12,372 bases of DNA from an uncultured beta proteobacterium (GCA_902826155.1 CADEDU010000027.1:60617-72988); one strand, 5' to 3'; counted from the first letter of the stretch, positions 1-6,603 are shown. Notes: generated by a model not told the origin, from the sequence alone. Numbers and translations are program-made.

Positions 1-317
1 CGATACGCCCCCTCGCTGAGTGCGACCACGGTGATCTGGCCAGACTGCGCTGCCCGGTACATGTCGCCGGCGCCAAGCACGATGTCGTCGGTGCTGCGGT
101 CCGCGGTAAGCCACAGCGTTCCGCGTTCGCATACGACCGAGGCGCCCGTGCGTACGACGATCGAGCGCATCGATCCTGCGGCGAGCGCGAACTGCACGCC
201 CGGCTCATGCACTTGCGTCGTGGGCTGCGACGCATCGTTGCGAGCCGGCGTAATACCGCGCTTCGTGTAGTCCGAACATGGTTTGCGTATCGCCGGTTCG
301 TTGACGACGTGAGTCAT
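1..317 (-). CDS. DUF2917-like protein, N-terminal part (cut by left edge)
   Basis: About 105 codons read from an ATG at 315-317 toward the left edge, where the gene is cut. The start is supported by an AGGAGAG Shine-Dalgarno sequence at about 322-328. The first ~40 residues are polar and low in pattern. From about residue 42 the protein reads FALAAGSMRSIVV, then CERGTLWLTADRSTDDIVL, then GAGDMYRA. This order of short beta strands, with a G-x-(L/V)-W-(L/V)-T strand, a D-D-(I/W) turn and an LxxGD turn, is typical of the small cupin-like DUF2917 family found in Burkholderiales. The function of that family is not established. An in-frame ATG lies 22 codons upstream (around 383) but lacks a ribosome site. 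The gene is the last in a minus-strand series. Its 343-bp leader carries a copy of the recurring CTAGCCC palindrome and two dyads, so it may be separately regulated. The family call is from pattern recognition only. Confidence 0.62.
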   Translation of the reverse strand, partial: MTHVVNEPAIRKPCSDYTKRGITPARNDASQPTTQVHEPGVQFALAAGSMRSIVVRTGASVVCERGTLWLTADRSTDDIVLGAGDMYRAAQSGQITVVALSEGAY

Positions 318-413
318 CGTTCTCTCCTGCAATGGGGATTCAACAGGTCCGCGACGTACGTGACCAGCCTCGTACGGCTTCATGCGTAGGAATGAATCCG
401 ACACTTGCGTCGG

Positions 414-447
414 GTTGCCCTGATGAGGTGCTGCTGATCAGGGCGAC
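414..447. promoter_or_regulatory. Strong hairpin-forming inverted repeat in the DUF2917 leader
   Basis: GTTGCCCTGAT at 414-424 pairs with ATCAGGGCGAC at 437-447 around a 12-nt loop. Ten of eleven pairs are perfect; the other is a single mismatch that becomes a G-U wobble on one strand. It lies about 100 nt upstream of the DUF2917-like start codon. No T-run follows on either side, so it is not a classical intrinsic terminator. It could be a leader RNA structure or a widely spaced protein-binding dyad, because the arms contain the same GCCCT/AGGGC units as the recurring palindrome. Confidence 0.5.
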
Positions 448-592
448 GACTCAGTACCGCAATCGAGGTCACGTAGCGCACGCCGAATCTCCGGTCGGGC
501 CGACGGCGCAAGCGGCACGTCAGCGATGTCGCAAGACTAGAGATCGAACGCGCGGGGCGAATCGACAGAATCGATCAATCCGCCTGGCGGGC

Positions 593-610
593 GCTGCCCT
601 TGGGGGCTAG
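593..610. promoter_or_regulatory. Recurring palindrome, copy A (putative LuxR-type regulator site)
   Basis: Read on the minus strand the site is CTAGCCCCCAAGGGCAGC, centred between 601 and 602. Its inner core GCCC-N4-GGGC is identical to that of copies B, D and E. It is centred about 285 bp upstream of the DUF2917-like start, much further than the other copies are from their genes, so the leader would be long if it drives that gene. It shares its CTAG with the dyad at 606-625. Confidence 0.5.
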
Positions 611-625
611 TCAATCCTGACTAGC
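606..625. promoter_or_regulatory. Perfect 8-bp inverted repeat overlapping copy A
   Basis: GCTAGTCA (606-613) and TGACTAGC (618-625) flank a 4-nt spacer. The inner 18 bp begin with CTAG and end with CTAG, the ends of an ideal copy of the recurring palindrome, but lack the CCC/GGG core. It lies 36 bp beyond the amidohydrolase stop codon, so an RNA hairpin acting in termination is an alternative, although no T-run follows on the minus strand. Confidence 0.45.
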
Positions 626-660
626 AGATGCGCGTGGAACGCGATTCGTCGCGGCGAATC

Positions 661-1461
661 TCAGGAGAAATACAGCTTCAGCGCGTTCTCCGCGAAGATC
701 TTGTTAAGCGCCGGACCCTCAGGCACCCAGGCGAGCACGTCGTCGATGGTTTCACGATAGGTGACTTGCGATTCGTGCCCGACGAACGGGCAGTCGCTCG
801 CCCACAGCAGCCGATCGGGCCCGACCAGCCGCAACAGCTCCCGGCCGTAGTGCGCCGCGCGCTCCTTGCCCAAGCGGTAGGCGGCCGAGACCTTTACCCA
901 GGTGCGGCCCTTCTCGATCGCGCGCAGCATCATCTGGAAGCCCGCGCAGTTGACGCCGAGGTTCGGATCGGGCCGACCGAAGTGATCGATCACGAGCTTG
1001 ACGCCCGAACGCTCGAGCGCCGGCATCACTTGCGGCAGGCGTGGCCCGTCCAGATGCAGATGCACGTGCCAGTCGAGATCGCGAAACCGTCGCAGCAGAC
1101 GCTGGTATTCGAACGCGGTGAGATCGGGCAGGTCACTAAGGCTGATGTAGGGCAGGCGCACGCCGACGATGCCGTCGCGTTTCATCATCGCCAGCGTGTA
1201 TCGCTCGGCCGAGGGCTCCAGGATCACCGTGCCGCGCAGTCGCGCGTGCCCTTTGATCGCATCGATGGTGTAGTCGTTGTAGTCGCCGTACGGGCTGGCC
1301 GCGGCGATGACCGCGTAATGGACATCGTGCTCATCGAGCGTGCGCAGGTACTGCTCGACGGTGAAGTCGTACTGGATGTTGTGGCGCGGATTGGCGATGT
1401 GCGGCATGTCGGCCAGGAACACATGCGCATGTGCATCGACCATCAACGGCAAGGTGGCCAT
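661..1461 (-). CDS. Amidohydrolase 2 family metal-dependent hydrolase
   Basis: A cytosolic protein of 266 aa with no signal peptide. It resembles the TIM-barrel amidohydrolases of COG3618, which include 2-pyrone-4,6-dicarboxylate hydrolase (LigI); this family typically hydrolyses lactones or related carbonyl compounds. Visible signature elements are DAHAHVF at residues 9-15 (metal-binding H11 and H13), HVHLHLDG at 132-139, IDHFGRP at 158-164, WVKVSA at 188-193 and WASDCPF at 220-226 with the catalytic-type Asp223. Length fits the family. The start ATG lies only 15 bp after the stop of the Bug receptor gene, on the same strand, and has no strong ribosome site, which suggests translational coupling. 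Pairing with a Bug receptor suggests that the receptor brings in or senses a carboxylated compound that the enzyme hydrolyses. The substrate cannot be told from sequence. Confidence 0.88.
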   Translation of the reverse strand: MATLPLMVDAHAHVFLADMPHIANPRHNIQYDFTVEQYLRTLDEHDVHYAVIAAASPYGDYNDYTIDAIKGHARLRGTVILEPSAERYTLAMMKRDGIVGVRLPYISLSDLPDLTAFEYQRLLRRFRDLDWHVHLHLDGPRLPQVMPALERSGVKLVIDHFGRPDPNLGVNCAGFQMMLRAIEKGRTWVKVSAAYRLGKERAAHYGRELLRLVGPDRLLWASDCPFVGHESQVTYRETIDDVLAWVPEGPALNKIFAENALKLYFS

Positions 1462-1476
1462 GTCAGCTCGCGCACG

Positions 1477-2457
1477 CTACTGCGGCTGTATTCCTGCGCG
1501 CTTGATCACCGCCTCCCACTTGCCGATATCGGCCACCAGCCGCTTGCCGAGCTCGTCGGGCGTACCGGCAAAAGCTTCGAGTCCGAGGTCGAGGAAGCGC
1601 TTCTTCACATCGGGCATCGCGACGATCGTGTTGAGATGACGATTGAGCACCGCGACGATCTCGGGGGGCGTTCCGGCCAGCGCGCCAAGTGCGTTCCAAC
1701 CCACGACCTCGTAGCCCGCGACTCCGGCCTCCAGCACCGTGGGCGTGGCGGGCTGATAACCGCTGCGCTTGGGGCCAGTGCTGGCAAGCGCTTTGAGCTT
1801 GCCGGATTCGACCAACGCCTTGGTCGAGGCGAACGCTTCGAACACCGCGTCGATCTGCCCACCCATGAGCGCGGTGAGCGCTTCGGGTGTGGTTTTGAAC
1901 GGGACGATCGGCACGTTCACGCCTGCGGTCGAACGAAACAGCTCGGCCGAGAGGTTCTGCGTGCTGCCCGGGTTGATGGTGCCGAAGTTGAGCTTGCCCG
2001 GATTGGCCTTCGCCGCGGCGAGCAACTCACCGAGCGTGCGGTGCGGACCATCGCCCTTGGCAACGATGATCAGATCGAAGTACGCCACCAGCGACACCGG
2101 CACGAAGTCCTTCGCCGGATCGAACGGCAGGCTCTTGAACAGCGACTTACTGATGGCCGTGCCATTGGTGAGCACCAGGAGCGTGTGCCCATCAGGTTTG
2201 GCGCGCAGCACAGCATTGGCGGCGGCGATGCCGCCCGCGCCGGGCTGGTTCTCGACCAGCACCTGCTTGCCCACCAACTCCGAGAGTTTGTCGGCAACCA
2301 GGCGAAACGTGATGTCGGCCAGGCCGCCCGCGGCGAACGCCACGACGATGCGGATCGGGCGCTCCGGAAACGAAGCAGCGGGATTGGACTGCGCCTGGGC
2401 AACGCTGGCGCTTCCGAACAGACACAGGGCGGTCAGCGCGGCAAGGGCTCGCAACAT
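1477..2457 (-). CDS. Bug/TctC family tripartite tricarboxylate receptor protein
   Basis: A 326-aa periplasmic solute-binding protein. A clean Sec signal peptide ends at AQA (residues 20-22), followed by the usual mature start FPERPIRIVVAF. The ligand-loop signature AFAAGGLADITFR is a variant of the family's PFxPGGxxDxxAR, with the conserved Asp in place. VENQPGAGG, the KPDGHTLL strand, NPGKLNFG and the GxQIDAVF region follow in the usual Bug order. Length is typical. Bug proteins bind carboxylates or other small metabolites for TctAB transporters or act as sensors; no tctAB genes are in the window. Start ATG has a GAAGGA ribosome site about 9 nt upstream. It sits 123 bp after the patatin gene and 15 bp before the amidohydrolase gene, all on the minus strand. 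The 123-bp gap contains a perfect 10-bp palindrome, TCGCATGCGA, at 2543-2552, and could hold its own promoter. Confidence 0.93.
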   Translation of the reverse strand: MLRALAALTALCLFGSASVAQAQSNPAASFPERPIRIVVAFAAGGLADITFRLVADKLSELVGKQVLVENQPGAGGIAAANAVLRAKPDGHTLLVLTNGTAISKSLFKSLPFDPAKDFVPVSLVAYFDLIIVAKGDGPHRTLGELLAAAKANPGKLNFGTINPGSTQNLSAELFRSTAGVNVPIVPFKTTPEALTALMGGQIDAVFEAFASTKALVESGKLKALASTGPKRSGYQPATPTVLEAGVAGYEVVGWNALGALAGTPPEIVAVLNRHLNTIVAMPDVKKRFLDLGLEAFAGTPDELGKRLVADIGKWEAVIKRAGIQPQ

Positions 2458-2580
2458 CGGACGTCCTTCAGAGAGGGCAACGGAAGGAGGCGAATTTACG
2501 CGAAAGGACCACCGCTTGGGGCGGGGCGTTTGCTGCGTGAACTCGCATGCGATTGTGTACGGCCCTCACGGAAGTATCGA

Positions 2581-3630
2581 TCAACGATCACGACGCGCAC
2601 GCGCGAGCTGCTGCAGTTCCTGAGGCTGACACCATTCTCGATCGAGGGCTGGCAACGAGACCCGCCGCGCCTGATCGGTGGGCCGCTCGAGCATCGCGCG
2701 GATCCGGGGCAGCGCTGCATGCCCGGCACGCGCGCCGGCCGCGATCAGCGCATCACGATTCGCCAGTGTGACCTCAGCCTCCGGCGGCAGCACCGGCTCG
2801 ATCAACACATCGGCCTCGCGCGCTTCACGCCGCGCCTGCGCCTTGATCATCACCAGCGCTGTCTGAAATAGCCGGTCGACCGTCGACTCCAGGCGCGATT
2901 CGCGCGGGTCGAACGTCACGTCTACCGCGATCACAAGTTCGGCGCCCAAAGCGCGCGCAACCCGGACCGGAAGCGGACTCAGCAAGCCGCCGTCGGCATA
3001 GTCCCGGCCGGCGATCGACACCGGCGCAAACGCGCCCGGCATTGCTGCAGAAGCCTGCACCGCGGTGGCCGCATCGCCCGCGTTGAACACAGCCAGGCAA
3101 CCGCTTTGCAGTTCGGTCGCGACCGCAGCGAATCGAACCGGGAACCGCTCGATGCGCCGCTCGGCGGCATGTCGATCGACGAAATCGAACACCGGCGGTC
3201 GCCCTAAGCCGAGGCGCGTCGCAAGCAGCCCGGAGACCAGATCAAAGTCGACGCTTTGCGCCGCCTTGCGCAGGCTCGTCAGGTCGACACCCGATGCGAA
3301 CAACGAACCAACAATCGATCCCGCGCTTGTGCCCACGACGAGATCGGGATGTACGCCGTTCGACGCAAGCACCTCCAGGACGCCGAGGTGCGCGAAGCCT
3401 CGCAAACTGCCGGCCGAGAGGACGATCGCGAGCCGGGATCGCGCAACGGGCCGCTCGATCAGATGTGGCTCGGTAAACGACTTCGCTCCAGACACGGGAA
3501 TCGTCTGTGCGCAAGATGCAACTTCGAGACACAGACCCACTGCGACCAGCATCCTCCAGTATCGGGTGGAACGATCGGGGCGGGTCGCACTCTTGCATGG
3601 GCGAAAAAGGTGCATCGCATACTCGGTCAT
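2581..3630 (-). CDS. Patatin-like phospholipase, predicted lipoprotein
   Basis: A 349-aa protein. A hydrophobic stretch (residues 28-39) ends in the lipobox VASC with Cys40 as lipidation site and Ala at +2, predicting an outer-membrane lipoprotein. The rest is a patatin domain of the RssA type: an oxyanion-type glycine region SAGSLRGFAHLG (72-83), the nucleophile elbow GTSAG (100-104) with catalytic Ser102, and DGG (213-215) supplying the catalytic Asp213. The glycine-rich loop is less glycine-rich than the usual GGGGARG. The family hydrolyses acyl esters of lipids. The start ATG at 3628-3630 follows a poor ribosome site; an AAGGAA lies about 20 nt upstream, and an in-frame ATG at 3613-3615 is an alternative. 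Either gives a long n-region. Copy B of the recurring palindrome is centred 69 bp upstream. It is the probable first gene of the patatin, Bug receptor and amidohydrolase series. Confidence 0.88.
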   Translation of the reverse strand: MTEYAMHLFRPCKSATRPDRSTRYWRMLVAVGLCLEVASCAQTIPVSGAKSFTEPHLIERPVARSRLAIVLSAGSLRGFAHLGVLEVLASNGVHPDLVVGTSAGSIVGSLFASGVDLTSLRKAAQSVDFDLVSGLLATRLGLGRPPVFDFVDRHAAERRIERFPVRFAAVATELQSGCLAVFNAGDAATAVQASAAMPGAFAPVSIAGRDYADGGLLSPLPVRVARALGAELVIAVDVTFDPRESRLESTVDRLFQTALVMIKAQARREAREADVLIEPVLPPEAEVTLANRDALIAAGARAGHAALPRIRAMLERPTDQARRVSLPALDREWCQPQELQQLARARRDR

Positions 3631-3690
3631 CGGTCTTCGATCACCGCTATGCTTCCTTGAATATGCGATCCGTCCAATTGGGCTGAGGCG

Positions 3691-3708
3691 CTAGCCCTCA
3701 GGGGCAGA
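3691..3708. promoter_or_regulatory. Recurring palindrome, copy B (putative LuxR-type regulator site)
   Basis: The site reads CTAGCCCTCAGGGGCAGA, with inner core GCCC-TCAG-GGGC centred between 3699 and 3700. It lies 69 bp (centre to start codon) upstream of the patatin gene, which reads away from it on the minus strand. The distance closely matches those of copies C and E from their genes. Confidence 0.58.
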
Positions 3709-3865
3709 TTGCCCGACATCGCCGCGTCGCGCGCGAACCCCGCAACTATCGCAGGACCCAGTCGGCTCGCACCAATGCGCGGCGTGCGATCTCGGTGCCG
3801 ATTGGAAGTCCTTGCTCCACGTGGTGCCAGCTCTTCCATTGGCCACAGCCGCCATTCCTGCGCTA

Positions 3866-3888
3866 GTATTACGAATCTGTATTACGAA
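3866..3888. promoter_or_regulatory. Direct repeat, probable VapB operator and promoter
   Basis: GTATTACGAA occurs twice (3866-3875 and 3879-3888), a perfect 10-bp direct repeat with a 3-bp spacer, ending 13 bp before the vapB start codon. Each copy contains TATTAC, a plausible -10 element. Ribbon-helix-helix antitoxins commonly repress their own promoter by binding repeated short sites, so this is the likely operator. Confidence 0.5.
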
Positions 3889-3901
3889 GGCAGGAACGCC
3901 T

Positions 3902-4153
3902 ATGGCCGTCTCCGCCCGCTTGAAGCGCGAAACCGAAGCCCGTTTGACACGATTCTGCCGCGCCAAAGGAATCAGCAAGACCGAAGCCATCGAACGCGGA
4001 ATCGAGTTGTTGATCGAGCAGGATAGGGGGCAGGCACACCCGGCCTATCTCGCTTATCGCCGGCTGACGCTCGTGGCGGAAGCACCTGCGCGCGCGCAGA
4101 AGCGATCGAGCGACGCAATGCGAGCGGCGATCCGTGCGAAATATCCTGATTGA
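3902..4153 (+). CDS. vapB: Antitoxin of the ribbon-helix-helix type, VapB-like
   Basis: A protein of 83 aa. The N-terminal 40 residues fit a ribbon-helix-helix DNA-binding fold: a short strand (AVSARLKRET), helix A (EARLTRFCRAKG), then ISKTEAIERGIELLIEQ as helix B. The C-terminal half is basic and Ala-rich (APARAQKRSSDAMRAAI) and would wrap the toxin. The ATG at 3902 was chosen because a GCAGGAA ribosome site sits just upstream and because homologous folding begins here; an in-frame ATG at 3812 would add 30 residues with no ribosome site and would run through the promoter repeat. The gene overlaps the toxin gene by 20 bp, which supports coupled translation. It is expected to neutralise the neighbouring PIN toxin and autoregulate the pair. 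Assignment to VapB rests on the paired toxin. Confidence 0.85.
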   Translation: MAVSARLKRETEARLTRFCRAKGISKTEAIERGIELLIEQDRGQAHPAYLAYRRLTLVAEAPARAQKRSSDAMRAAIRAKYPD

Positions 4154-4547
4154 TACGGGCGTCGTGATCGGGTTGTTGAGCCCGACCGATCGGTACCACA
4201 CGCATGCCGAGTCGTTCTTCGCCGGATTGCGCGGTAATGACCGCCTGTTCACGACCTGGCCGGTGATCACCGAATGCACGTTTGCGCTGGAGCGTAATCG
4301 AGACACCTTCTTCGAATGGTTGTTGGGCTCCGGCACCGAGGTGGTCGACTTTGCGCTCGATGACCTGTCGGTGATGCAGGCCTGGGCATCGAAGTATCGC
4401 GATCGGCAGGTGGATTTTGCCGATGCGACACTCGTCTGGCTTGCATCCAAGTTGCGCACCAACCTGATCGCCACCACGGATTTCAACGACTTCGAGGCGT
4501 ATCGATTACCCAATCGAAAAGCCTTCAAGAATCTCGTCGTGCGCTAG
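4134..4547 (+). CDS. vapC: PIN-domain ribonuclease toxin, VapC-like
   Basis: A protein of 137 aa, the usual PIN toxin length. Acidic active-site residues are in the expected places: Asp7 in ILIDTGVVIG, Glu47 in PVITECTFAL, Asp94 and Asp97 in VDFADATLVWLA, and Asp116 in IATTDFNDF. PIN toxins are Mg-dependent RNases that cut tRNA or rRNA and arrest growth. The start codon lies inside the end of the vapB gene in another frame. It is the only plus-strand pair within about 8 kb of minus-strand genes, consistent with independent acquisition. It converges on the ABC-type binding protein gene, whose stop lies 29 bp away. No key residue is missing, so it appears intact. Confidence 0.9.
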   Translation: MRNILIDTGVVIGLLSPTDRYHTHAESFFAGLRGNDRLFTTWPVITECTFALERNRDTFFEWLLGSGTEVVDFALDDLSVMQAWASKYRDRQVDFADATLVWLASKLRTNLIATTDFNDFEAYRLPNRKAFKNLVVR

Positions 4548-4572
4548 TTAGTGCGATGTAGATCGCCTCTCC

Positions 4573-4596
4573 CGGACTACTTCACGACGTAGTCCG
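4573..4596. terminator. Hairpin at the convergent ends of vapC and the binding-protein gene
   Basis: CGGACTAC (4573-4580) and GTAGTCCG (4589-4596) form a perfect 8-bp stem around an 8-nt loop. The structure spans the TAG stop of the minus-strand gene, and it is absent from the paralogous stop region near 5593. Its place between convergent genes suggests a bidirectional transcription end or RNA-stabilising hairpin. No T-run follows on either strand, so intrinsic termination is uncertain. Confidence 0.35.
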
Positions 4597-5578
4597 CCCG
4601 CATCAGTATCGATCTAGAAATAACGATGCCAAGAGCATTGGCCCGATCGAGATTGATGGTGAGCTCGAGGTTCTTGGGTTGCTCGATCGGCAGCTCAGCC
4701 GCATTTGCGCCCCTGGCAATCCGGTCGACGTAGCGCGCGGTTCTGCGAAACAAGTCGCGAGGATCGGGTCCAAAACTCATCAACCCGCCCAGTTCGACGA
4801 AATCGCGTTTCGAGAACATCGTGGGCATCCTCAATGCAAGGCCCGTCGCCAGGATGGAGTCGAAGAATTCGAGGAACCGGTCATCTTCAGGAAGAACAAG
4901 CAACGCCTGCACACCCATGGATCGCAATTCGTCGCGCGCGACGCCGGGCGTTGCGAACCGCTCAATGTCGACGGCGATCAGGCTGACACCGAGGGACTGG
5001 GATACTGGTTCCAAGCGCTCCAGAATCTCGCGCTGATCGACGCTGGCAACGTTGATCACCGCCCCAATCGACTTCGCCCTGGGAAACGAAGCGGCCAGGT
5101 GCTCCAGCATCTTCGGCGCCAGACCGTTGACGCTGCCCGTCACACCGGTCACGTTGATGCCCGGTCTGGCCAGATTCTTGACGAATCCCCGGCCCACCGG
5201 ATTGGCGATGCCACCCAGAATGATCGGGATCGTCGACGTCGCTCGCATCGCGCTGCGTGCAGTCCAGCCGCAAGAAGTGATGATCACGCCCACGTCGCTC
5301 GCGACCAGATCGCGAGCATGTTGCGCCATGCGCGAGTCAGGGTAGGTCCCGGAGCGCTTGAGCAACGAGAGATTCTTCTCCTCGACGTAGCCTAGCTCAG
5401 CTAATCCCGCGCGGACCGACTGCTCGATCATCGCCCAACGGTCCGGCGTTCCGGAAAGGAGTAGTCCCACTCTGACCGGGCGAGCATCCTGCACCGCCCG
5501 AGCGTGGCGACCGGCGACGGTCGTCACGGCGAAGCCCGAGAGAATGCCCCTCAGCGCTTGCCGTCTTGTCCATCTCAT
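4577..5578 (-). CDS. ABC-type substrate-binding protein, second of a tandem pair
   Basis: A 333-aa exported protein of the ABC transporter substrate-binding family PF04392 (COG2984, related to TrpX). The start ATG at 5576-5578 has a GGAG ribosome site 9 nt upstream; a longer frame reaching 5710 would overlap the upstream gene. The leader MRWTRRQALRGILSG has a twin-arginine-like TRRQAL motif followed by a weak hydrophobic segment, suggesting Tat export. The mature domain begins RPVRVGLLLSGTPDRW and contains the shared elements GYVEEKNL, TYPDSRM, IITSCGW, NPVGRGFVKNLARPG and NVTGVTG, and ends RADYVVK. It follows its paralog by 14 bp, so the two are co-transcribed. No permease or ATPase gene is adjacent, so it may use a transporter encoded elsewhere or serve in sensing. 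Ligand unknown. Confidence 0.87.
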   Translation of the reverse strand: MRWTRRQALRGILSGFAVTTVAGRHARAVQDARPVRVGLLLSGTPDRWAMIEQSVRAGLAELGYVEEKNLSLLKRSGTYPDSRMAQHARDLVASDVGVIITSCGWTARSAMRATSTIPIILGGIANPVGRGFVKNLARPGINVTGVTGSVNGLAPKMLEHLAASFPRAKSIGAVINVASVDQREILERLEPVSQSLGVSLIAVDIERFATPGVARDELRSMGVQALLVLPEDDRFLEFFDSILATGLALRMPTMFSKRDFVELGGLMSFGPDPRDLFRRTARYVDRIARGANAAELPIEQPKNLELTINLDRANALGIVISRSILMRADYVVK

Positions 5579-5592
5579 TCGCACACTCCTAC

Positions 5593-6603
5593 CTACTTCA
5601 CGACATATTCGGCCCGCATCAACGCCGCACGCGGCACGTCGATGCCGAACTCGGTGGCCTTCTCGAGGTTGATCGCGAACTCGAGTCTGGTCGGATTCTC
5701 GACCGGGCATTCGGACGGATCCAGTCCGTTGACGATGCGGTCGATGAAGTACGCATTGCGTCGAAAGATCGCGACCGAATCGACGCCGTAGCTGAACACG
5801 CCGCCCACATCCACGAGATCGCGCTTGGTGAAGAACGTGGGTACGCGCAACTCAGCGCTGACCGGGAAAATATGCTGGAGGAACTCGAAATAGAGATCGT
5901 CATCGGGCAGCACCATCACGAGCTGCACGCCTGACTCGCGCAACACGTCGCGCGTAGCCTCGCGGCTGGAGAACCGATGCAGATCGATATCGATCGTCCT
6001 CAAGCGCAGGGTGGCTGCCGCGCGATGCACGCCGTCGATGCTGCGCGCGTGCGTGGGATTCTTGGGATTGGCCAATACGCCGATGACCGTCGCATTGGGC
6101 ATTGCAATGCGTACGTACTCGAGCATCTTCGGGCCGAGATCACGAATGTGGCCCGTTTGGCCCGTCACGTTCGTGCCAGGGCGCGCGAGACTGCGAATGT
6201 ATCCCCGCCCGACGGGATCGTGAATGCTGCCCATGACGATCGGGATTTTCTTCGTCATCTTGGCCGCGAGCGTCGTCGACCATCCGCAGCTCGTGACGAT
6301 CACCTCGACGTTGCGATCGATCAGCTCCTGCGTGTGCGCGTCCATGCGCTTGTCGGGGTAGGTCGCATTGCGCCGGATGAGTTCGAGGTTCTTGCCCTCG
6401 ATGTAGCCCATGTCGCGCAGGCCGGCGGCGGTGGCGGTCTCGACCATGTCCCACCGGATTGGCGCGCCCGAAGTGAGCATGCCGATGCTGACTGGGCGAT
6501 TGGGCGGGGGGGCGGCGATGGCACGGTTGATTCCCATCGGCGCGGCGCTCAACGATGCAAGCCCGAGTCCTCCGAGAACGGCTCTACGGCGCAAGGGGTT
6601 CAT
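5593..6603 (-). CDS. ABC-type substrate-binding protein, first of a tandem pair
   Basis: A 336-aa exported protein of the same PF04392-like family as its neighbour at 4577-5578. The start ATG at 6601-6603 is preceded by GGGAGAGG. An upstream in-frame ATG at 6642 lacks a ribosome site and would run into the promoter. The leader MNPLRRRAVLGGLGLASL has an RRRAVL twin-arginine-like motif and a weak hydrophobic core, then AIA before the mature chain. Two Rossmann-like lobes are indicated by RPVSIGMLTSGAP, VIVTSCGWST, IPIVMGSIHDPVGRG, NVTGQTG, VIGVLANPKN and VQLVMVLPDDD-type strands; it ends RAEYVVK. Alignment by eye with the neighbour is gapless over most of the length, with perhaps 40-50 percent identity, so the pair is an old tandem duplication. 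Palindrome copies C and D lie 65 and 104 bp upstream (centres), making it a good candidate for control by the nearby two-component system. Confidence 0.88.
   Translation of the reverse strand: MNPLRRRAVLGGLGLASLSAAPMGINRAIAAPPPNRPVSIGMLTSGAPIRWDMVETATAAGLRDMGYIEGKNLELIRRNATYPDKRMDAHTQELIDRNVEVIVTSCGWSTTLAAKMTKKIPIVMGSIHDPVGRGYIRSLARPGTNVTGQTGHIRDLGPKMLEYVRIAMPNATVIGVLANPKNPTHARSIDGVHRAAATLRLRTIDIDLHRFSSREATRDVLRESGVQLVMVLPDDDLYFEFLQHIFPVSAELRVPTFFTKRDLVDVGGVFSYGVDSVAIFRRNAYFIDRIVNGLDPSECPVENPTRLEFAINLEKATEFGIDVPRAALMRAEYVVK

Larger units (their letters stand above)
318..660. other. Non-coding leader region with two dyads and one palindrome
   Basis: This 343-bp gap separates the amidohydrolase stop (661) from the DUF2917-like start (317), both on the minus strand. 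I see no convincing gene in it; the open frames crossing it lack ribosome sites and family resemblance. It holds an 11-bp dyad at 414-447, an 18-bp palindrome at 593-610 and an overlapping 8-bp-stem dyad at 606-625, each listed separately. It is unusually structured for a simple spacer and is best read as a regulatory leader for the DUF2917-like gene, or possibly as the site of an unrecognised small RNA. Confidence 0.5.
3631..3901. other. Divergent intergenic region between patatin and vapBC
   Basis: 271 bp with no supported gene. The left part holds palindrome copy B (3691-3708) and, overlapping it, a small GGGCA-GAT-TGCCC dyad at 3702-3714. A CATATT element on the minus strand at 3660-3665 is a candidate -10 for the patatin gene. 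The right part carries the vapBC direct repeat at 3866-3888. The middle, about 3715-3860, shows nothing I can name. Confidence 0.45.

Noticed and set aside
332..610. A 92-codon open frame in the leader region
   Set aside because: No ribosome site, no recognisable family, Arg-rich composition, and it crosses two strong dyads.
628..2871. A 747-codon open frame on the plus strand
   Set aside because: It runs antisense over the amidohydrolase, Bug receptor and patatin genes, all with clear family motifs. Its translation is Arg/His/Asp/Gln-rich with no recognisable fold, as expected from the complement of GC-rich codons.
3812..3901. Upstream start adding 30 residues to the antitoxin
   Set aside because: The added part lacks a ribosome site and spans the direct repeat; the ribbon-helix-helix fold begins at the ATG at 3902.
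5579..5710. N-terminal extension of 44 residues for the second ABC-type binding protein
   Set aside because: The extension overlaps the end of the upstream paralog and reads as Arg-rich shadow sequence. The ATG at 5578 has a GGAG ribosome site and begins a proper export leader.
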